Position numbers and translations under genes: made by a program. From positions 2,666,001-2,730,000 of the forward strand of contig JAQFVV010000056.1 in assembly GCA_028023455.1 (NCBI GenBank): 64,000 nucleotides of DNA, in the 5' to 3' direction. The notes beneath the pieces are model-generated. The model had not been told where the DNA came from, ran no database searches, and saw nothing but the letters and a program-made list of their open reading frames with translations. The stretch is from Epiperipatus broadwayi. Lineage: Eukaryota > Onychophora > Udeonychophora > Euonychophora > Peripatidae. This document shows, piece by piece, positions 24,090 through 37,263 of the stretch. Position 1 is the first letter of the stretch. Each line of letters begins with the position of its first letter.

Positions 24090-25870
24090 ATATCTTTGTC
24101 ATATTCCAAAAATTTCAAAATCAGATAAAACCCTCAGTGATTAATAAATCATCAATATTAATCAGAGCAAGAAAAAATATACCAATATCATTTAATAACA
24201 AAATATAAATTTGATAATGTAAATAATTATAATAGGTGCAAACAGCATATAATTGATGAAAAGGACATCAATGCTGAGTTTTATAACAAAAAAAAATGTG
24301 TCAATTCTTCTTGGTTGTTTAATTAAAATAGTGAACAAATTATTCAATTTAGTATTTAAACCTTTAAAAATTAAATCACTATAAATTCAATTTTCTATTA
24401 AAGTAAAAATTAATATTCTGTTCAAAAGTACAAATAAAAATATTTTAAAACTTAAAAATAAATATATATGAAAATAAATTATTCTAATAGAAATTTATTA
24501 TAAAATTAATTAAGATATATATAAAGTATTGTCTTATTTTAGACTAGTGGAAAATTTTGGAAACATACACTTTTAATTGAAAATAGAATGATAACTATAA
24601 GTAAAGTTGTAATAAAAATTTCTAATATTCTTCCATATAATAATTATTGCAAATATTAATCACTAAAAATGTTCAGTCTGCATAATAACGAATGTATATT
24701 TAGATAGTTTCAAATTCCTTATGTTATTAAATTTGGTATAACAGTCAATTGAAACATACTTTCAATAACAATAATAGACTTTGAGTTTGCTTTTAAAATT
24801 AGATTATAGTTTATAAAAGATATGGGTTATCCTCAGTAAAAGACATGTGGAATATAGTAGGAAAACAAAATAGGTGACTGGATTAATGTGTATGAATATG
24901 AGAAATAACATTAATTCTAGGTTGGGAAATATATTAGCAAATCCAGAGAATGCTATTTACAGCCTATTCAATTATTTATTATCTTATCCCTGCATTCAAC
25001 AGTTCATCATCTCAAATAAATAAATTTTAATTTATCAAGTTGGCAGGAAAGTGACTTCAAACTGGTCATAAGCATGGTACTTATAGCTTCTCTTTTTCTT
25101 CTTTTTTTTTCGTGTCTGAGTTTTTTTCACTTGTATAGAATCTGATAGTCATGACAATCCAATAATTTTGTATCACATATTAAAGTTTGAAAATCAGTTT
25201 TTCACTTTTTGTTTCTATTTTGTTTAGTCGTAACCAAACCTGCTATTATTTGATTATTTATTGTCTTTCTTTTCTTACTTTAATTAAATTAATTTCATAT
25301 TTACTAAAAAAAATCTTTCAGAGAAGAAAAATAAATAATGAAAAGTATATTTTATACTTTCTAAGATATAAATATATATGTGCATATAACATATAATTTT
25401 TAATATTGTTTGTATGCCATTGTTATTTAAACCATTTTGTGGAGGAAAAATAATACTATAGGTAATCTTTATAACATGATATCTTATATATATATATATA
25501 TACAAGTCATACATTAATGCTTATTATATAACACACACATATATGTTTTTGCAATTTGCATTTATGGATGAATACAGTTTTGATCAAAACTTTTAAAGTT
25601 AAAGAATATGTGAAATAAAGCATGAGTACAGATGATGATGATGAATGTTATATTTATTTCTTTTCTAGAATTGATTGCTCATACCCTTGTAAGATACCTT
25701 AATAAATTCTCATGAAATTAAGGTAAAATATTACTAATTATTGATTAGTTTTTAAAAATATTTTAGTGTATTATGATATCTCTTTTTATGAATAATTTCG
25801 TTTATGTAAACAACAAAATCATTAATTGTGACTTATCTTTTTGTTTCTATTACAAATACATTAGATAACT
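24090..25870. other. AT-rich stretch without recognised gene
   Basis: No features beyond a short TA run at about 25486-25502. Confidence 0.4.
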
Positions 25871-25879
25871 TTACATACA

Positions 25880-26050
25880 GTTTTTGACAATCAACAAAAG
25901 ATATCTTCAGTCTATTATGGAGCCATCTATTGTTAGCTTGAATAATCAGTGGATACCAGATGGTGTAGTCCCATTAAAACTTCATTTCCAAACCATCCAG
26001 CTTTTAACTTGTTTCCTTTGTCAGTGAAAACTAGAATTCAAAACTGGAAT
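25880..26050 (-). repeat. Old family B relic
   Basis: The segment AATAATCAGTGGATACCAGATGG followed by TTTCCTTTGTCAGTGA matches, with many changes, the left half of the family B repeat at 43005-43110. It includes the remains of its hammerhead core. It is the most diverged family B copy seen. Confidence 0.5.
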
Positions 26051-26519
26051 CATGCACTTTTGCATTTAACAGCCACCTTTAACTTTCTTTATATTATTTA
26101 AACCAATAAGCTGAAATTTAAATAATATTATTGTTTTCAAATTCAGGCCAAATAACATAAATATAGAAATCTGACCCAGGTTAATCTCTATATATTTTTG
26201 AGAAATTATCTTCACTCTATTGTAGAGCTTTTTACTGTAAATCAAATAATTAGTCTTATTGTATATTCAAGCTATAAAATAGAATAAGAATAACTACTTT
26301 TAGAAACATAGAAATAAGCATATAAGTAGTTATATAATATTGTTGTTGGTATGTCAAAAATTTATGTCATTCTCTGGTTTGTGCACCTGTTGTATTATAT
26401 TCTTCTGCTGTTACATACTTCTTGCAGATATTCTTCTGCATTAATCTTCCAAATGGCTTAAATTGTGGTGCCACTTATAACACTTTATTGTAAAGTGCAT
26501 TTCACACATCAATTTTTAT

Positions 26520-26944
26520 AATGACCGAAAAGTTTGAACAATGTGGAATTTTGTTTTCATTTACAGAAAATGGTATGAAAAACAGTTATAATGCTTGGAA
26601 CAGATTACAAGTAAGCTGATCTCATAAAAATCCAAGTTTACAAGTGGTTTAATTAAAATGTTCAATTCACCATGAACCTAAAAATTGCTGCAAGTGAAGT
26701 CCAAAGTAAAAAAAACACTGATTTTTTTATTTATGAAAATGACATTTTTCTCTCAGTTTTAATTCATAATGGTCAGGCATTTTATCTGAAAGTTCTAAAA
26801 TATTTATGTGATGCAGTAAAATGTAAGCATCTTGTTTTTTGGCAAAGAAAAGAGTGGAAGCTTCATCCTGATGAAGTGTCATCTCTCAAAACCTTGAGTG
26901 TGAAAGACTTTTCAATTAAATTCAGCATGACCCAGCTTATCTAA
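26520..26944 (+). pseudogene. Unidentified coding-like fragment
   Basis: An open frame of 90 codons (26672-26944) has reasonable amino acid complexity, including a KCKHLVFWQRKEWKLHPDEV stretch. In other frames just upstream a MTEKFEQCGILFSFTENGM-like piece is readable. It could be a degraded transposase or another repeat protein. I do not recognise the family, and no splice signals support a host gene. Confidence 0.25.
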
Positions 26945-28900
26945 AAGCCATATTCACTCTATCTTGATTTATGTGATTTTTTTATAATCTCTTGAATGAA
27001 AAAATGTCTCTTTTTTTGCATACATAAAAGTGGTGAAAAAAAATGCTGCAGGCATTAAGCAGTCTGGATTACTTTGGAAAATAAAAAAACACATTTATAC
27101 CAGTGTATTGCATCAAATAGATAGTTATTTGAAAGAGATTAAATTTATAGCACTTAAAAATAAATAAACAATTTTTTATTATAAAATTCCAGTCACTTTT
27201 GAATACCTCCATGCAATGTTGTATTTTTTGACACCATATCTATTTGATGTTAGATGAAAAATTTAATTCACTTTTTAAGGTAAACTTCATTAGATGAAAA
27301 AAGATAAGAATGTTAAAATTCTAATTAAATTATTGTGAGGTTGCAAAATTAGGCTATACTTGTTTATCTATTTACCAAACTTGTTGATTGATGGAAAATA
27401 AAGATCCTCGTTTTGTTATTACATAAAGATCACACACAAAAGTAAAGCCATAGAACATATTCAAATAATATTAAACAATGATGGGAGTTAGTTTGCATTT
27501 ACCCAATCTCCTTGCAAAAGATAATTAAAAATAGGGAAATTGATGAAGAAAGCATTGCATATCAGTGACTTGCTGAGCACATGATTTTTTTGAAGAAGTT
27601 GATGCTAGGGAAAATACAAATCTGTTGTATATTCTACATATTTATTTAAATATTATCATCAAAATAAAAATAATAGGTAATTTTGCGAAAGTGATTAATA
27701 GCTTTGGAATTGTATTTTTTTTTTTAAAAAAAGAATAATGAAAATAAAAATTAAAAATGAGAAAAAATCAAAGTGGAAAGTAATTTAATGAATTAGATTA
27801 ATATTAGAAAATATATAGATAATCAATAAGTGAAAGTAAATGGAAAGAGCAAAAGAAAAACAAAACATTAAATATATATTTAAGAAGGTCTTTAATAGAT
27901 TTACAATTTATAAGAATACAAATTATAAATAGAAATAAATTGGAAAAAAAAATAGTAACAGATATATTAATATTTAGCTGAGTTTAAAATTCATATCTAG
28001 GCTAAAACTGATAAGATGAACATTAGCCTAATACATCATTAGTAGTAAGCATTAATGTGTGTACCTAAAGTTGATGATGCCAAAGATTTGGGTGTGAGTA
28101 GCTTGATAATTGTGGGTCAAATGGTAGTAAAATATTAAGTACTTTGCAGATTTATTTCAAATAAAACATATACTAATAATGCTGAAATATAAAAACAAAC
28201 ATTATTTGTGAAACAAAACAGGAACAAATCCAATAAGCAGAAGGCAAAAAAAAATGAGTCTAAATATTTTGAAAAAAAAGAAAAAGGTTATTGAGAATAT
28301 TTTGAAAAATATATATAAAAAAAAAAACAACAAAGATATCTTTACAAACAAAAGAATATTTCCAACAAAGAAAGAAAAAAGTGTGGAGAAGATACCACCT
28401 AAATCTCTTTTGGTTTTCAAACAGATAAAGAAAGATGATGATAATCATAAAAAATATTACCAAATTAAATGATCTTGCATAATATATATAAGCACACATT
28501 TTAAATGCTTAAACTAAATACAAAATAATAATTAAGTTATAAATATTAAAATTATTATCTGCTCAAACTATATAAAAACTAAAATTATTCTAATGCTCAG
28601 AAAATGTTAATTAGTTTTGAATGCTGTCATATCTTAATTAAATTAAAGATTTTGCATTTTGAAAAGTTATTTCAGTAGCTTTTTAAAAATATATAAAAAA
28701 TAATTTAATTGAAACTTTAAAAAGAACAAAATTTTAGTTTGTCACGTAAACTATGTAAATATTTAAATCAAATCATCTTTATAATGAAATTCAATTTTTA
28801 ATAATAATGAAATGAAATAAGAAATAAAGCTGGCTTTTAAATGAAATACAAATATCGCATTCCCAAAGTATGATTTAGTTTATGTATATGTGTGAATTAA
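26945..28900. other. AT-rich stretch, A/T homopolymer-rich
   Basis: Overlapping frames at 28200-28500 on both strands are lysine- or phenylalanine-rich products of A/T runs and are not genes. Nothing else was recognised. Confidence 0.45.
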
Positions 28901-28954
28901 CAGTTTTAAATACAGCAGCGCTTCCTAACTAATATTGGGGAATAACAAGGAATG

Positions 28955-29075
28955 AGCAGTAGTTATCAACCACTAAACATCACATGATCACTACCTCATA
29001 CTAGCACATAATTGCTATTAAACAATTCAAAACAAAGCACTACTATATGGAGAGTTTTGCTTTGTTTGCAGTACT
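28955..29075 (-). repeat. Family B fragment
   Basis: CACTAAACATCACATGATCAC and ATACTAGCACATAATTG correspond to 43363-43405. This is followed by a short inverted copy of the AACAGAGCAAAACTCTCC / GGAGAGTTTTGCT end. The ribozyme part is missing. Confidence 0.6.
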
Positions 29076-29284
29076 TAACAAGTTAGTCATATTCGGATTT
29101 TATTTTATTCCAGCTAAGAATATTTAGAGGAACTAATTGAAATATCTACAGAAACTTACTTGGAAATTTTTTTATCATCTTAAAGAATAAATAATATAAA
29201 AGAAAATAGCTATCTAAAAAATTTCTGACTTAATTATACAATCCACATCAATAACATATTAGCGAAATAATGAGAACTACATTT

Positions 29285-30860
29285 TAAGACTTTTATTATA
29301 TCTGTATGCACAAGTTGCATATAATGGTTTTATTGATTTAATTGAGGCATTTGATTCAAGTAATAGAACAGATCTATAATATTTTTTGAAATTAGTTGGT
29401 CATCTATTAAAGTTTATTTGCATTAAGCAGCTTCTAAATAATGAAATAAAGAGAAATTTATTATTGCAGGAAGAAAACTTGAAGTATTTGAAAGTGATGT
29501 GTGTGTGATTGTGATTATTGGAATTGTTTTGTAGCTTAATGAATAAGGGATAAGTTTGATGGTGGAATTTTTAATTTGAATCAATTAAAAGCAAAAATAA
29601 GTACTTTATTTTTTTTTTAGTTTCTGGATTTACAGTATGTAGATGATGCTATTTTTACCAGTTCAAAAGATGACCTAGAGAATGTATTTAATGTTTTTAA
29701 TGCAACATATAAAGACTTAATGTTCAAAAAACTAATCAGTCAATAATGAAAGAAAAGTCTTCAATAACATTTAGTTTTGATAGTCATCAACCTAAGAATG
29801 TGATCCAGTTTAAATATCTTAATAATTTTATAAGTAAAAATATGATCTATGTTGAAGTGCATCATAGACTCCAATGTGCTACTGATTTTAAAAGCTAAAA
29901 GATCAAGTTATTTCATCATGACAAAATAATGCCTACAATTAAATTAGCTGAATATATGCTATTATTTTACTTATTTTATAGAAGTGAAATTTAAATACCC
30001 TATCAACAAGAGAGACCTCTACAAATCATAACACGAGATTCAACTTTATAAAGATAAGAGGGACCCTCTTATCTCTAACCTATTTTTCTTAATTATATAG
30101 GCAAATCTAAAGCATTTTGATTTGGGAGCATGAAGCTAATAAATTCTTCATTGATTAAGTCAGTGAAGAATTTATTAGCTTCATGCTCCCAAATCAAAAT
30201 GCTTTATATTTGCCTATATAATTAAGAAAAATAGGTTAGAGATAAGAGGGTCCCTCTTATCTTTATAAAGTCGAATCTCGTGTTATGATTTGTAGAGGCC
30301 TCTCTTGCTAAAATTAAGCACTCAAGGTGCATGTACTAAAGCTTTAGCTTTATATAAGTATTACGTGCTGACATTGCGCTTAATAAGAATTAATATTTAT
30401 ATCCTATCAACATAACTAAAAGGCATTGAAAAGTTTAATTTAAGAAGGTTTTAAAATACAATTGCAAAACTATAAAACAAATCAATATGGTCTTTAATGT
30501 GTTGTATATGCACTATTAGACATGTAAAATGAATAAACAATGTAAGAATTTCTAAAATAGTTTAGTGAACATGGTCATGGTTTTTGTGGGAGAAGTGGAC
30601 TTTGTTTATGTTATAAGGATTATCTCAAAATCATTCTAAAGAACATTTTGTTGATTGTTTTCATTGGGAAGATGTGGTAAGGAATAGAATACATTGAAGA
30701 GTTACAATTAAACATAATGTTGAAGTTCTTCAGAAAGAAAAGTTTTTTGCAAAAATCACAAAATATCAAATAAAAAAAAGGACCAGTATGTTCTATATGT
30801 GGACATATTTATGGTACAAAGATTTAGTTTGTATAGTTATTGCAAAACTAATCTGTAATA
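29285..30860 (+). pseudogene. RTE-like LINE reverse transcriptase to C-terminus, broken and interrupted
   Basis: Shifting plus-strand frames read FIDLIEAFDSSNR (palm A, near 29330). Then come TSSKDDLENVFNVFNATYKDL (near 29660), FKYLNNFISKN with EVHHRLQCATDF (29810-29890), and KLAEYMLLFYLFYRSEI (near 29945). All match the usual YLGSxIS / EIxHRIxxA / KLxxYxxxxLPxLLYGSE order. After a 405-base insertion, homology resumes at 30414 and ends with VCSICGHIYGTK near 30790, a terminal zinc finger. The YADD box region near 29640 is altered (YVDDA-like). Multiple stops make it inactive. Confidence 0.8.
30009..30413. mobile_element. Foldback insertion in the LINE with target duplication
   Basis: CCTATCAACA occurs at 29999-30008 and again at 30404-30413, and the LINE reading resumes after the second copy. 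The insert starts with two near-perfect inverted arms of about 143 bases (30010-30152 and 30164-30306), followed by a 98-base single-copy tail. No hammerhead motif was found in it. Inverted arms plus a unique tail and a 10-base duplication indicate a single insertion event. Confidence 0.75.
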
Positions 30861-30869
30861 TAGAATTTT

Positions 30870-31270
30870 TTTTTTGGTTTTGTTATATATTTTTCTCTTG
30901 GAGGTAGAATGGCCATACTCATTTGACAATCACTGCAATTACTAATGAGGGCGATATACACCTAATTCTCTTTTTACATGATAGATTGAATCCTAAATAT
31001 TATGTGTAAAAAATTGTGCAAAAAAATACATTGTATATATGGAAAATAAGAAGATTGGTTCCAGATGTAAGTAATCAATAAAAATAATTAAATAAACCAT
31101 ATGAAAATTTTTTTTAGAATGTTATATTTTTTGTGTGCTATCAATTTTTACTTTATAAACATTGCACATAAATAAAAATGAATTATAAACATATAAATTT
31201 CCTTTGAAAAATTAAAAAATATAAAAAATCAATGAGGCAGAATTTATAATTTGAGTTATGCATAGCAAAA
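30870..31270. other. LINE 3' flank, AT-rich
   Basis: TTCTCTTGGAGGTAGAATGGCCATACTCATTTG resembles segments at 12888 and 20795, probably a shared LINE or SINE 3' UTR. No gene. Confidence 0.4.
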
Positions 31271-31299
31271 TTTTATTCATTGTTACTTTTTGACAATAA

Positions 31300-33066
31300 T
31301 CATATATGTTGGCGCTTGATTGAAATACTATTTCTATCATAAAAAACTTGCAACATCACTTTTATCACTAACAATGCTTTGTGTTCTTCTTTCATTGATG
31401 AAGTTCTCTTTATAAACTCCTGAACAACACTAACAATAATGTCCTGTGGTGCTGATGTTACAGTTTGATGAATGAATTCATTAATTAATGGCTGAGTTTG
31501 TAGAGTGGTTAGATCTTTATATAGTTCTCTATAAGATGACATTAGTCAGATCTTGATGAAACTTTGAAGTTCATTCCTCATTAGGATCATACGTGACAAA
31601 ATGATACCTAATTGGTTAGCAAGATCAAGATCTTCTTTAATTAAATTAGCATTTAACACTAGATCATCATCTTGATTATCATCTTCTTTAGGATTGGAAG
31701 TTTTAAGAATAATCTCTACAATTTCTTTCTTTATCAACTAACAATTCATTGATATTTTCAGATAACATATTATCGAATCTTTCTATGCCAATTAAATAGG
31801 CCATTACTATGTTGTTGGGAAATTCAGTCATATTACAGACAACAAGATCTTAGCTTTTCACACATTGTGGCCAAATAGCTTTCCAACATTCATTCAAAAT
31901 TGAAGATCTTAATTTGGGTAATATTAATCCAATTTGATTAACACAATCCATAATTGAAAATTACTTCCACGCATCTATAATAATTAATGCGTATTATTCA
32001 ATTTGTCCAAAACATGTTGGAAAGTTTTTTTTACATAAGAAGTTTTAAATGTTGCAATAAATCCTTGGCCTAATGGTTGAATCAAGGACATGGCATTAGG
32101 TAGCAGAAAACAAAATTGTACATTTGGGGGATCCAAGACAAGATGGCCATGGGCATTATCTAGAATCAATAGAACTTTAAATTATAGACCTTTGGCATAT
32201 ATCACCTAACTTCTGGAATGAAACGTTTTACCATTCTGTAAAAATTTCAGTGGTGACCCAAGCAGATTTATTTATTTGCCATCCAGTGAACTGGAAATTT
32301 ATTCAAATCTACACCATTCATTGAATGTGGTCTTTGGACTCAATTAATAAGCAGAGGCTTCGATATGTGATCTTCCAAAGCATTGGAGAAGAATATCAAA
32401 GTGACACAATCTTTTGCTACTTTGAAATTACTTGAAGTTTCCTGTGATTGTGATACTCAGAATCTTCTTGGAAATTCTCATCCAAAAAAAAAACTGCTTT
32501 TATCAACATTCTAAACTAATCAGGAGCGTATCCTCTATCTTCAATAGTTTTAGCTAATTTTTTTTGAAATTCTTTGGCAGCTGTTTCATCTGCAGATGCA
32601 GATTTACCTTTTATTATAATATTGTGAAGTGCATGTCTTTCAAGGAACTTTGTCACCCATCTTGTACATGCAGAAAATTTACATTCCTTCTTCAACTCAA
32701 ATGAAGTGTCTGGCTCAATTTTTTTAATTTGTTTGTCAAATTTTAGTGCTGGTTGATTGATGGCATTTCCATATGTTGGTACTCTTTTTTGTGATATTTG
32801 TTCTAGCCACACTATTAAGACTTTTTACATTTTCTTCTTAACAATATCTCTTGGATAAAATGATAACTTAGCACTCAGTTTTGTTCTAGAACATATCGAC
32901 TTATTTAATAGAAGTTTCATTACCTCTAATACTTCTTATAGTAGCTTCGTGTAGTTTTCCTATAGATGTCACTCTTTCTCTGGCTGAAAGACAATCTAAA
33001 ATTTAAATTTTAGTGTCCAAAGAAATTGCTTTCATCATCTTTTTTGTAGGTAGATTATTTGACATT
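31300..33066 (-). pseudogene. Tigger/pogo-family DNA transposase, broken
   Basis: Minus strand, 5' to 3'. An N-terminal helix-turn-helix remnant near 33060-32880 reads MKAISLDTKI...LDCLSARERVTSIGKLHE. The CENP-B-type DNA-binding domain at 32812-32516 has MWLEQISQKRVPTYG, RWVTKFLERHAL and KGKSASADETAAKEF. Then comes a DDE catalytic region with LLILDNAHGHLVLDPPNVQF, LLPNAMSLIQPLGQGFIATFK (32169-32050), and acidic C-terminal segments to 31300. These are the hallmark Tigger motifs (LDNAPGHP, FLPPNTTSLIQPMDQG). At least four frame breaks split it. Related transposases cut and paste DNA at TA targets. No terminal inverted repeats were located for this copy. Confidence 0.9.
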
Positions 33067-33722
33067 GTATGAGGCTATAGAAAAATATGTCAGATTTAAT
33101 TAACAAAACATAAATTCAAAAATATGCATCCAATGTATAACTTATCATATACTGATTTTTAGCAAAATTAACCAATTAAATTTAAACAAAATTAATTTTT
33201 TTTAGCATCAACACTAACAAGAAGCACTTTTTTTTTAAATGTAATGTCAAAATGCAAACGAAGCAACAATACCAAAAACATACTTCCCCTTGCAAAACAA
33301 AACATCAAAAATATTACAATGCAGACAAGCAAATTTTCCAATTTTCAGCAATATTGTCAAAAAGGGGATTTTTGTATTTAAAATAATGGAAAATAAAGAC
33401 AGCATTTAAAAAAAAATTAGATGATAGTAACAGTCAACATTTTTCTTTAGTTTTTTTACTGATCATGTTATTTTAAAGCAATTCTAGAAAGAGAACTTTT
33501 TTTTAAATTCAAGTTATTTCAAAATCATCCCAAAAAAATCATGAAAAAAGATAATTAAGTGTATTTATGCCATAAAAGATGTTGGCCCCATCTTTAATGA
33601 AAATATGCTAAGCGTATATGTTTGGTTAATTTTTTTTGCTCCAAAATTTGTTTTTTATATAACAATCATTAGACACTATAAACATTTAATGTGATGAAAA
33701 TCTCATAGTAAGCCATCTTATG

Positions 33723-33724
<2 letters not shown>

Positions 33725-33773
<49 letters not shown>
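33725..33773. repeat. (TA)n microsatellite
   Basis: An uninterrupted TA run of about 24 units, immediately followed by TTGTAACC. Confidence 0.95.
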
Positions 33774-33775
<2 letters not shown>

Positions 33776-35642
33776 AACCAGTTGGATTACATAACACACA
33801 CTAATATAGTGTGTGTGCATATATATACATAAAGTAAAGGAAAAGTAGAAATAAACACACAATAAATTTTTGTAGACATTTTTCTATATTTTCTAAAATA
33901 AAATAATAAGTAAAGGGTTAAATAACTCAGGGTTGAAATTAAAATTTTGTTATGGATTAAACTTTTAAAATGGTCCGATAAATAATATTTGTAATTCTGA
34001 TTTTGAAATTACAAAAAAAAAAAAAACAAGCATAATTTATTTTTAAAATCTTTTAATTAAAACTTGTACAAAATATCTTTTTAAATTAATGCTTGTTTGC
34101 ATTTCTACTATGTAGTTAAAAATCTTTGTAGATTAAAATTCTAAAGGATTATCACACCTTTGGTCAAATTCCAAAGATTAAAGTAAAAACATGAATATCA
34201 CACTTTGATAGAAATTCCCAGCTTGTTTTCAAATGGATTACACAGATTAAAAACAACCACTGTGTTTTTGTCACCTGACTTAACCAAGGTTATAAAAGAC
34301 TGATATAAAATATCAGTTAGTTTTTGCTTGCAGTTTTATAAGAGTTGATCAGAGGATTCTGGTTGTAATATTTTAAGCAGTGGCCAACTGCAAAGTTTTG
34401 CTTTAATATTTTTGAGAAGTGGTTAGCAGAAGAGCTAACTGCAAAGTTGGCTAAAGTATTTTGTGAAGGGTTGGTAACTGCAGTAGAGAATGGCAACAGT
34501 AAAGCTAGCTGCAAAGATGGCTAGTATAATTATAAGGAGAACTGCCATGAGGATGTAAGAATGCAAGGAAGTGGCTGCTCTACAGTTCACTGGTGGAGTT
34601 TGAATTCACATGAAGGAAAGGGTCAAGATTCTTTGTAATCCATAACCTTAAAAGTGTTCTGGAAAACAGCTTGCTGACCTTAAGCTTACCAATCCAAGTC
34701 TAAGTAGAACCAACTGCAGAAGAGAGAAAGCCAACCATACATGAATTATGTACTTTTACCTGATGATGACAATTGCCTGGATTGATCAAAAACAACTTGC
34801 CCAAGAAAAACACCAGCTGAATAAAGAAGTTATATGCTGTTGTGTCAACATATGCAGAGAGAAGCACAGATAAACTGGTATACAAAAGTGAGTTGTTTTT
34901 AAATAATTTATTTGGAAAGACATTTTAATTCTATATTTTTAAATTTAAAGAAATTTATAATTAGTTAAGAGGTAACCTAATAAAAAACTTTCTAACTTCT
35001 TGAAAATTGACTATTCTTTTTTTTAAAAGAATAAAAGAAAGCTGTAATAGAATTTGATAAACTGATTTTTTTAAATACTGATATATGTAAATTTTATGTA
35101 TATTCAAAATGGAATTATTAATTATAAAAGTATTGTTATTTATTGTTTGACAAAACTAAATTTGTTAATAATCTGTGTATTCTATATATGTGTTGTAGTA
35201 AACCTAGTATAAGTATTTGTATTATTTAAAATATAATCTAAAAGCTTTATTATGTATTATTATGGAATAAGTTAAATATGTTCAGAAATTTCATGCACAT
35301 GCATGTATGTGTGCATATATCTATCAATTATATTGCAAATACCAATGCTTGTCATGTATAACACATATGTAAATTTTAGTAATTTTTTTAATAATTATTT
35401 TGTTTAATTGAAATGTTTTCATCATATATTATAAAACACACATCTGTGTATGGATATATAACATTTATAGAAACTTATTAAGAAATATTGTAAATCAATA
35501 TAATAACTTTAATTGTGTATATAATTTTGTATATTATTCAAAATCAGGAAGCCTGATTCTGCAGATCTTAATATTTATTTTTTTGTTATTAATAAACTTG
35601 TATTTAATTGTTAAAATTGTATTGCACAATCTCTTGGTCACA
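33774..35642 (+). mobile_element. Possible solo LTR (TGTAACCA...TGGTCACA)
   Basis: Starts TGTAACCA directly after a TA run and ends TGGTCACA, a 7 of 8 inverted match. An AATAAA lies about 50 bases before the end, as in LTR R/U5 regions. Length is 1869 bases. It encloses imperfect repeats of GCTAACTGCAAAGTTGGC at about 34375-34530. A clean target duplication was not found, and no coding region is present. Confidence 0.4.
34370..34535. repeat. Imperfect direct repeats around CTGCAAAG motif
   Basis: Three blocks share (G)CCAACTGCAAAGTT / GCTAACTGCAAAGTTGGC / GCTAGCTGCAAAGATGGC, about 54-75 bases apart, each followed by a T-rich segment. Confidence 0.55.
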
Positions 35643-36160
35643 TACAGTAATAGAGCTTGTGTTCTCTGAGCTAGATTAGTGCATGGGATGAATATATAAA
35701 TGGGGATGTGTATTTAGTGCTTTTGGGCATCCAGAGATGATCAATCATCATCCTGGTTGGTGCAAAAGAGAATATTCTTTAAAGCCCATGCACTATATTT
35801 GATGTTAGCTTAGTCTTATTAGAAGTTACATTTATAGTTGTCCAGAACAAATGGCCTGAGCATTGATGATGATCAGCATGTTTTAATGTCCCAGCATTAT
35901 TGTTTGATTCTTATGTATTTTAATGGATGAGCACTTAGTTTGTGCCTCCAAATTAATGGTTAAATAATTGCCCAAGGTGGCAAAGGCTCAATAGTTAGCC
36001 TGGTCTACAGAAGACCATTTCCAGTCCAGTCACAAGGTTGACTGTTGATTCATATTTTTTATTGTTCAAATCCAGCCACAAGATGGACTGTTGATTTTAT
36101 TATATTTTATTGTGGGCCATTCATAATGATGAATGGTATTTTGAGTATTACTTATAATTA
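35643..36160. repeat. Unassigned sequence with a 46-base tandem repeat
   Basis: CCAGTCACAAGGTTGACTGTTGATT at 36026 recurs as CCAGCCACAAGATGGACTGTTGATT at 36072, one repeat in tandem. The rest is unassigned. Confidence 0.5.
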
Positions 36161-37263
36161 CACCTGGGTCTCGTTTTACACGATAGATAGGTTCCTCAGA
36201 AAACACGCGCAAATGAAATTGCGCAAAAATAGATGTAACTTACATTGAAAAAGGGGTGATGTGGTCTGCAATTTTTCAAAATTCGCATAAAAGCAAAGCA
36301 CCAATGTAAAATTACTTTAAAATTCGCACAAAAAAAAAAATAAGGAAATAAAATATGACTAATAAAAAATTTCAAATTTGAAAAAAATTGATACAAGACA
36401 AACTTTTTTTAACTATAATATTTAATTTTATTCAAAATAATATATTTTTATGCATAATTTACAGTACAGTAATTTACATTTTTTATACACGTTTTAATTA
36501 TTATTGCTATTTGCCGAAAAACATGTTCGTTTGCAAACTGGTAAAAAATTAGATTTTTCACAAGAGGAAATACAACTAGCACCAACTTCACATTCATGTT
36601 GTGCCAATGGTTTTCTGGTGACAACATAATTTAGTAATTAATCTTTGAGTTGATGATTTTATTAATTGTTTATGAAACTAACAACTAAAAATTAAATTCC
36701 TATTTTTGTCTTTAATTTTTTAATTTTCAATTCCATTTAAAAATCAAATTTCACAACACATTAATTTCAAGTTGCCATAAGTAATTTTTAAATTGTTAAT
36801 TACAATTAAAAATCAGATTTTAGTTTTTAATTGTCAAATTTAATTGTGCCCACTGCTATTACCCACCTTTTAAAAATAAAATTGTGGACACTAAATGATT
36901 ATGTTCTTTTTTAAAAAGCAAAAACAGAATGTGATTTAAAATGCAAAATTAACATGCACAATGTTTGAACAAATTTACATTATAATCTTGTAAAATTTAA
37001 TGTGTGTATACATAAAATGTGGAAATCATGATTTTAATTTCATTATTGCATAAAATCTTACTATTATAAAGCACTGAAAATATTGAAATTACTAAGATGA
37101 AAGTCAAATTCCAATAATGTGCTATTACTTTCAATATAACGTAAATGCGCGAAATTTATTATTTAAAGTAATAGCGCATTATCGGAGTTTGACTTTCGGT
37201 GAAACATGAATTGCGTAACTTCAAAATTGTGTTAAATAAGTCTGCGTAAAAGAGACTTATTTA
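36161..37263. mobile_element. Non-autonomous Tigger-like DNA transposon
   Basis: The left end CACCTGGGTCTCGTTTTACACG and the right end (reverse complement) TAAATAAGTCTCTTTTACGCAG form an imperfect inverted repeat with the GTCTCGTTTTAC core typical of Tigger/pogo ends. Both are flanked by TA, the expected target duplication. Subterminal AATTGCGCAAAAA / TTGCGTAACTT motifs support this. The 1.1-kb body has no transposase. An internal hairpin lies at 37099-37197. It may have been mobilised by a transposase like that at 31300-33066. Confidence 0.68.
37099..37197. repeat. 33-bp-arm hairpin inside the Tigger-like element
   Basis: GAAAGTCAAATTCCAATAAT... (37099-37131) pairs with ...ATTATCGGAGTTTGACTTTC (37165-37197). 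The right arm keeps CpG-containing bases (GCGCATTATCGG) where the left has TG or CA changes, consistent with CpG decay. Confidence 0.75.

Noticed and set aside
28200-28500. Overlapping Lys-rich and Phe-rich frames
   Set aside because: They are products of A/T homopolymer runs, and both strands are open at once.
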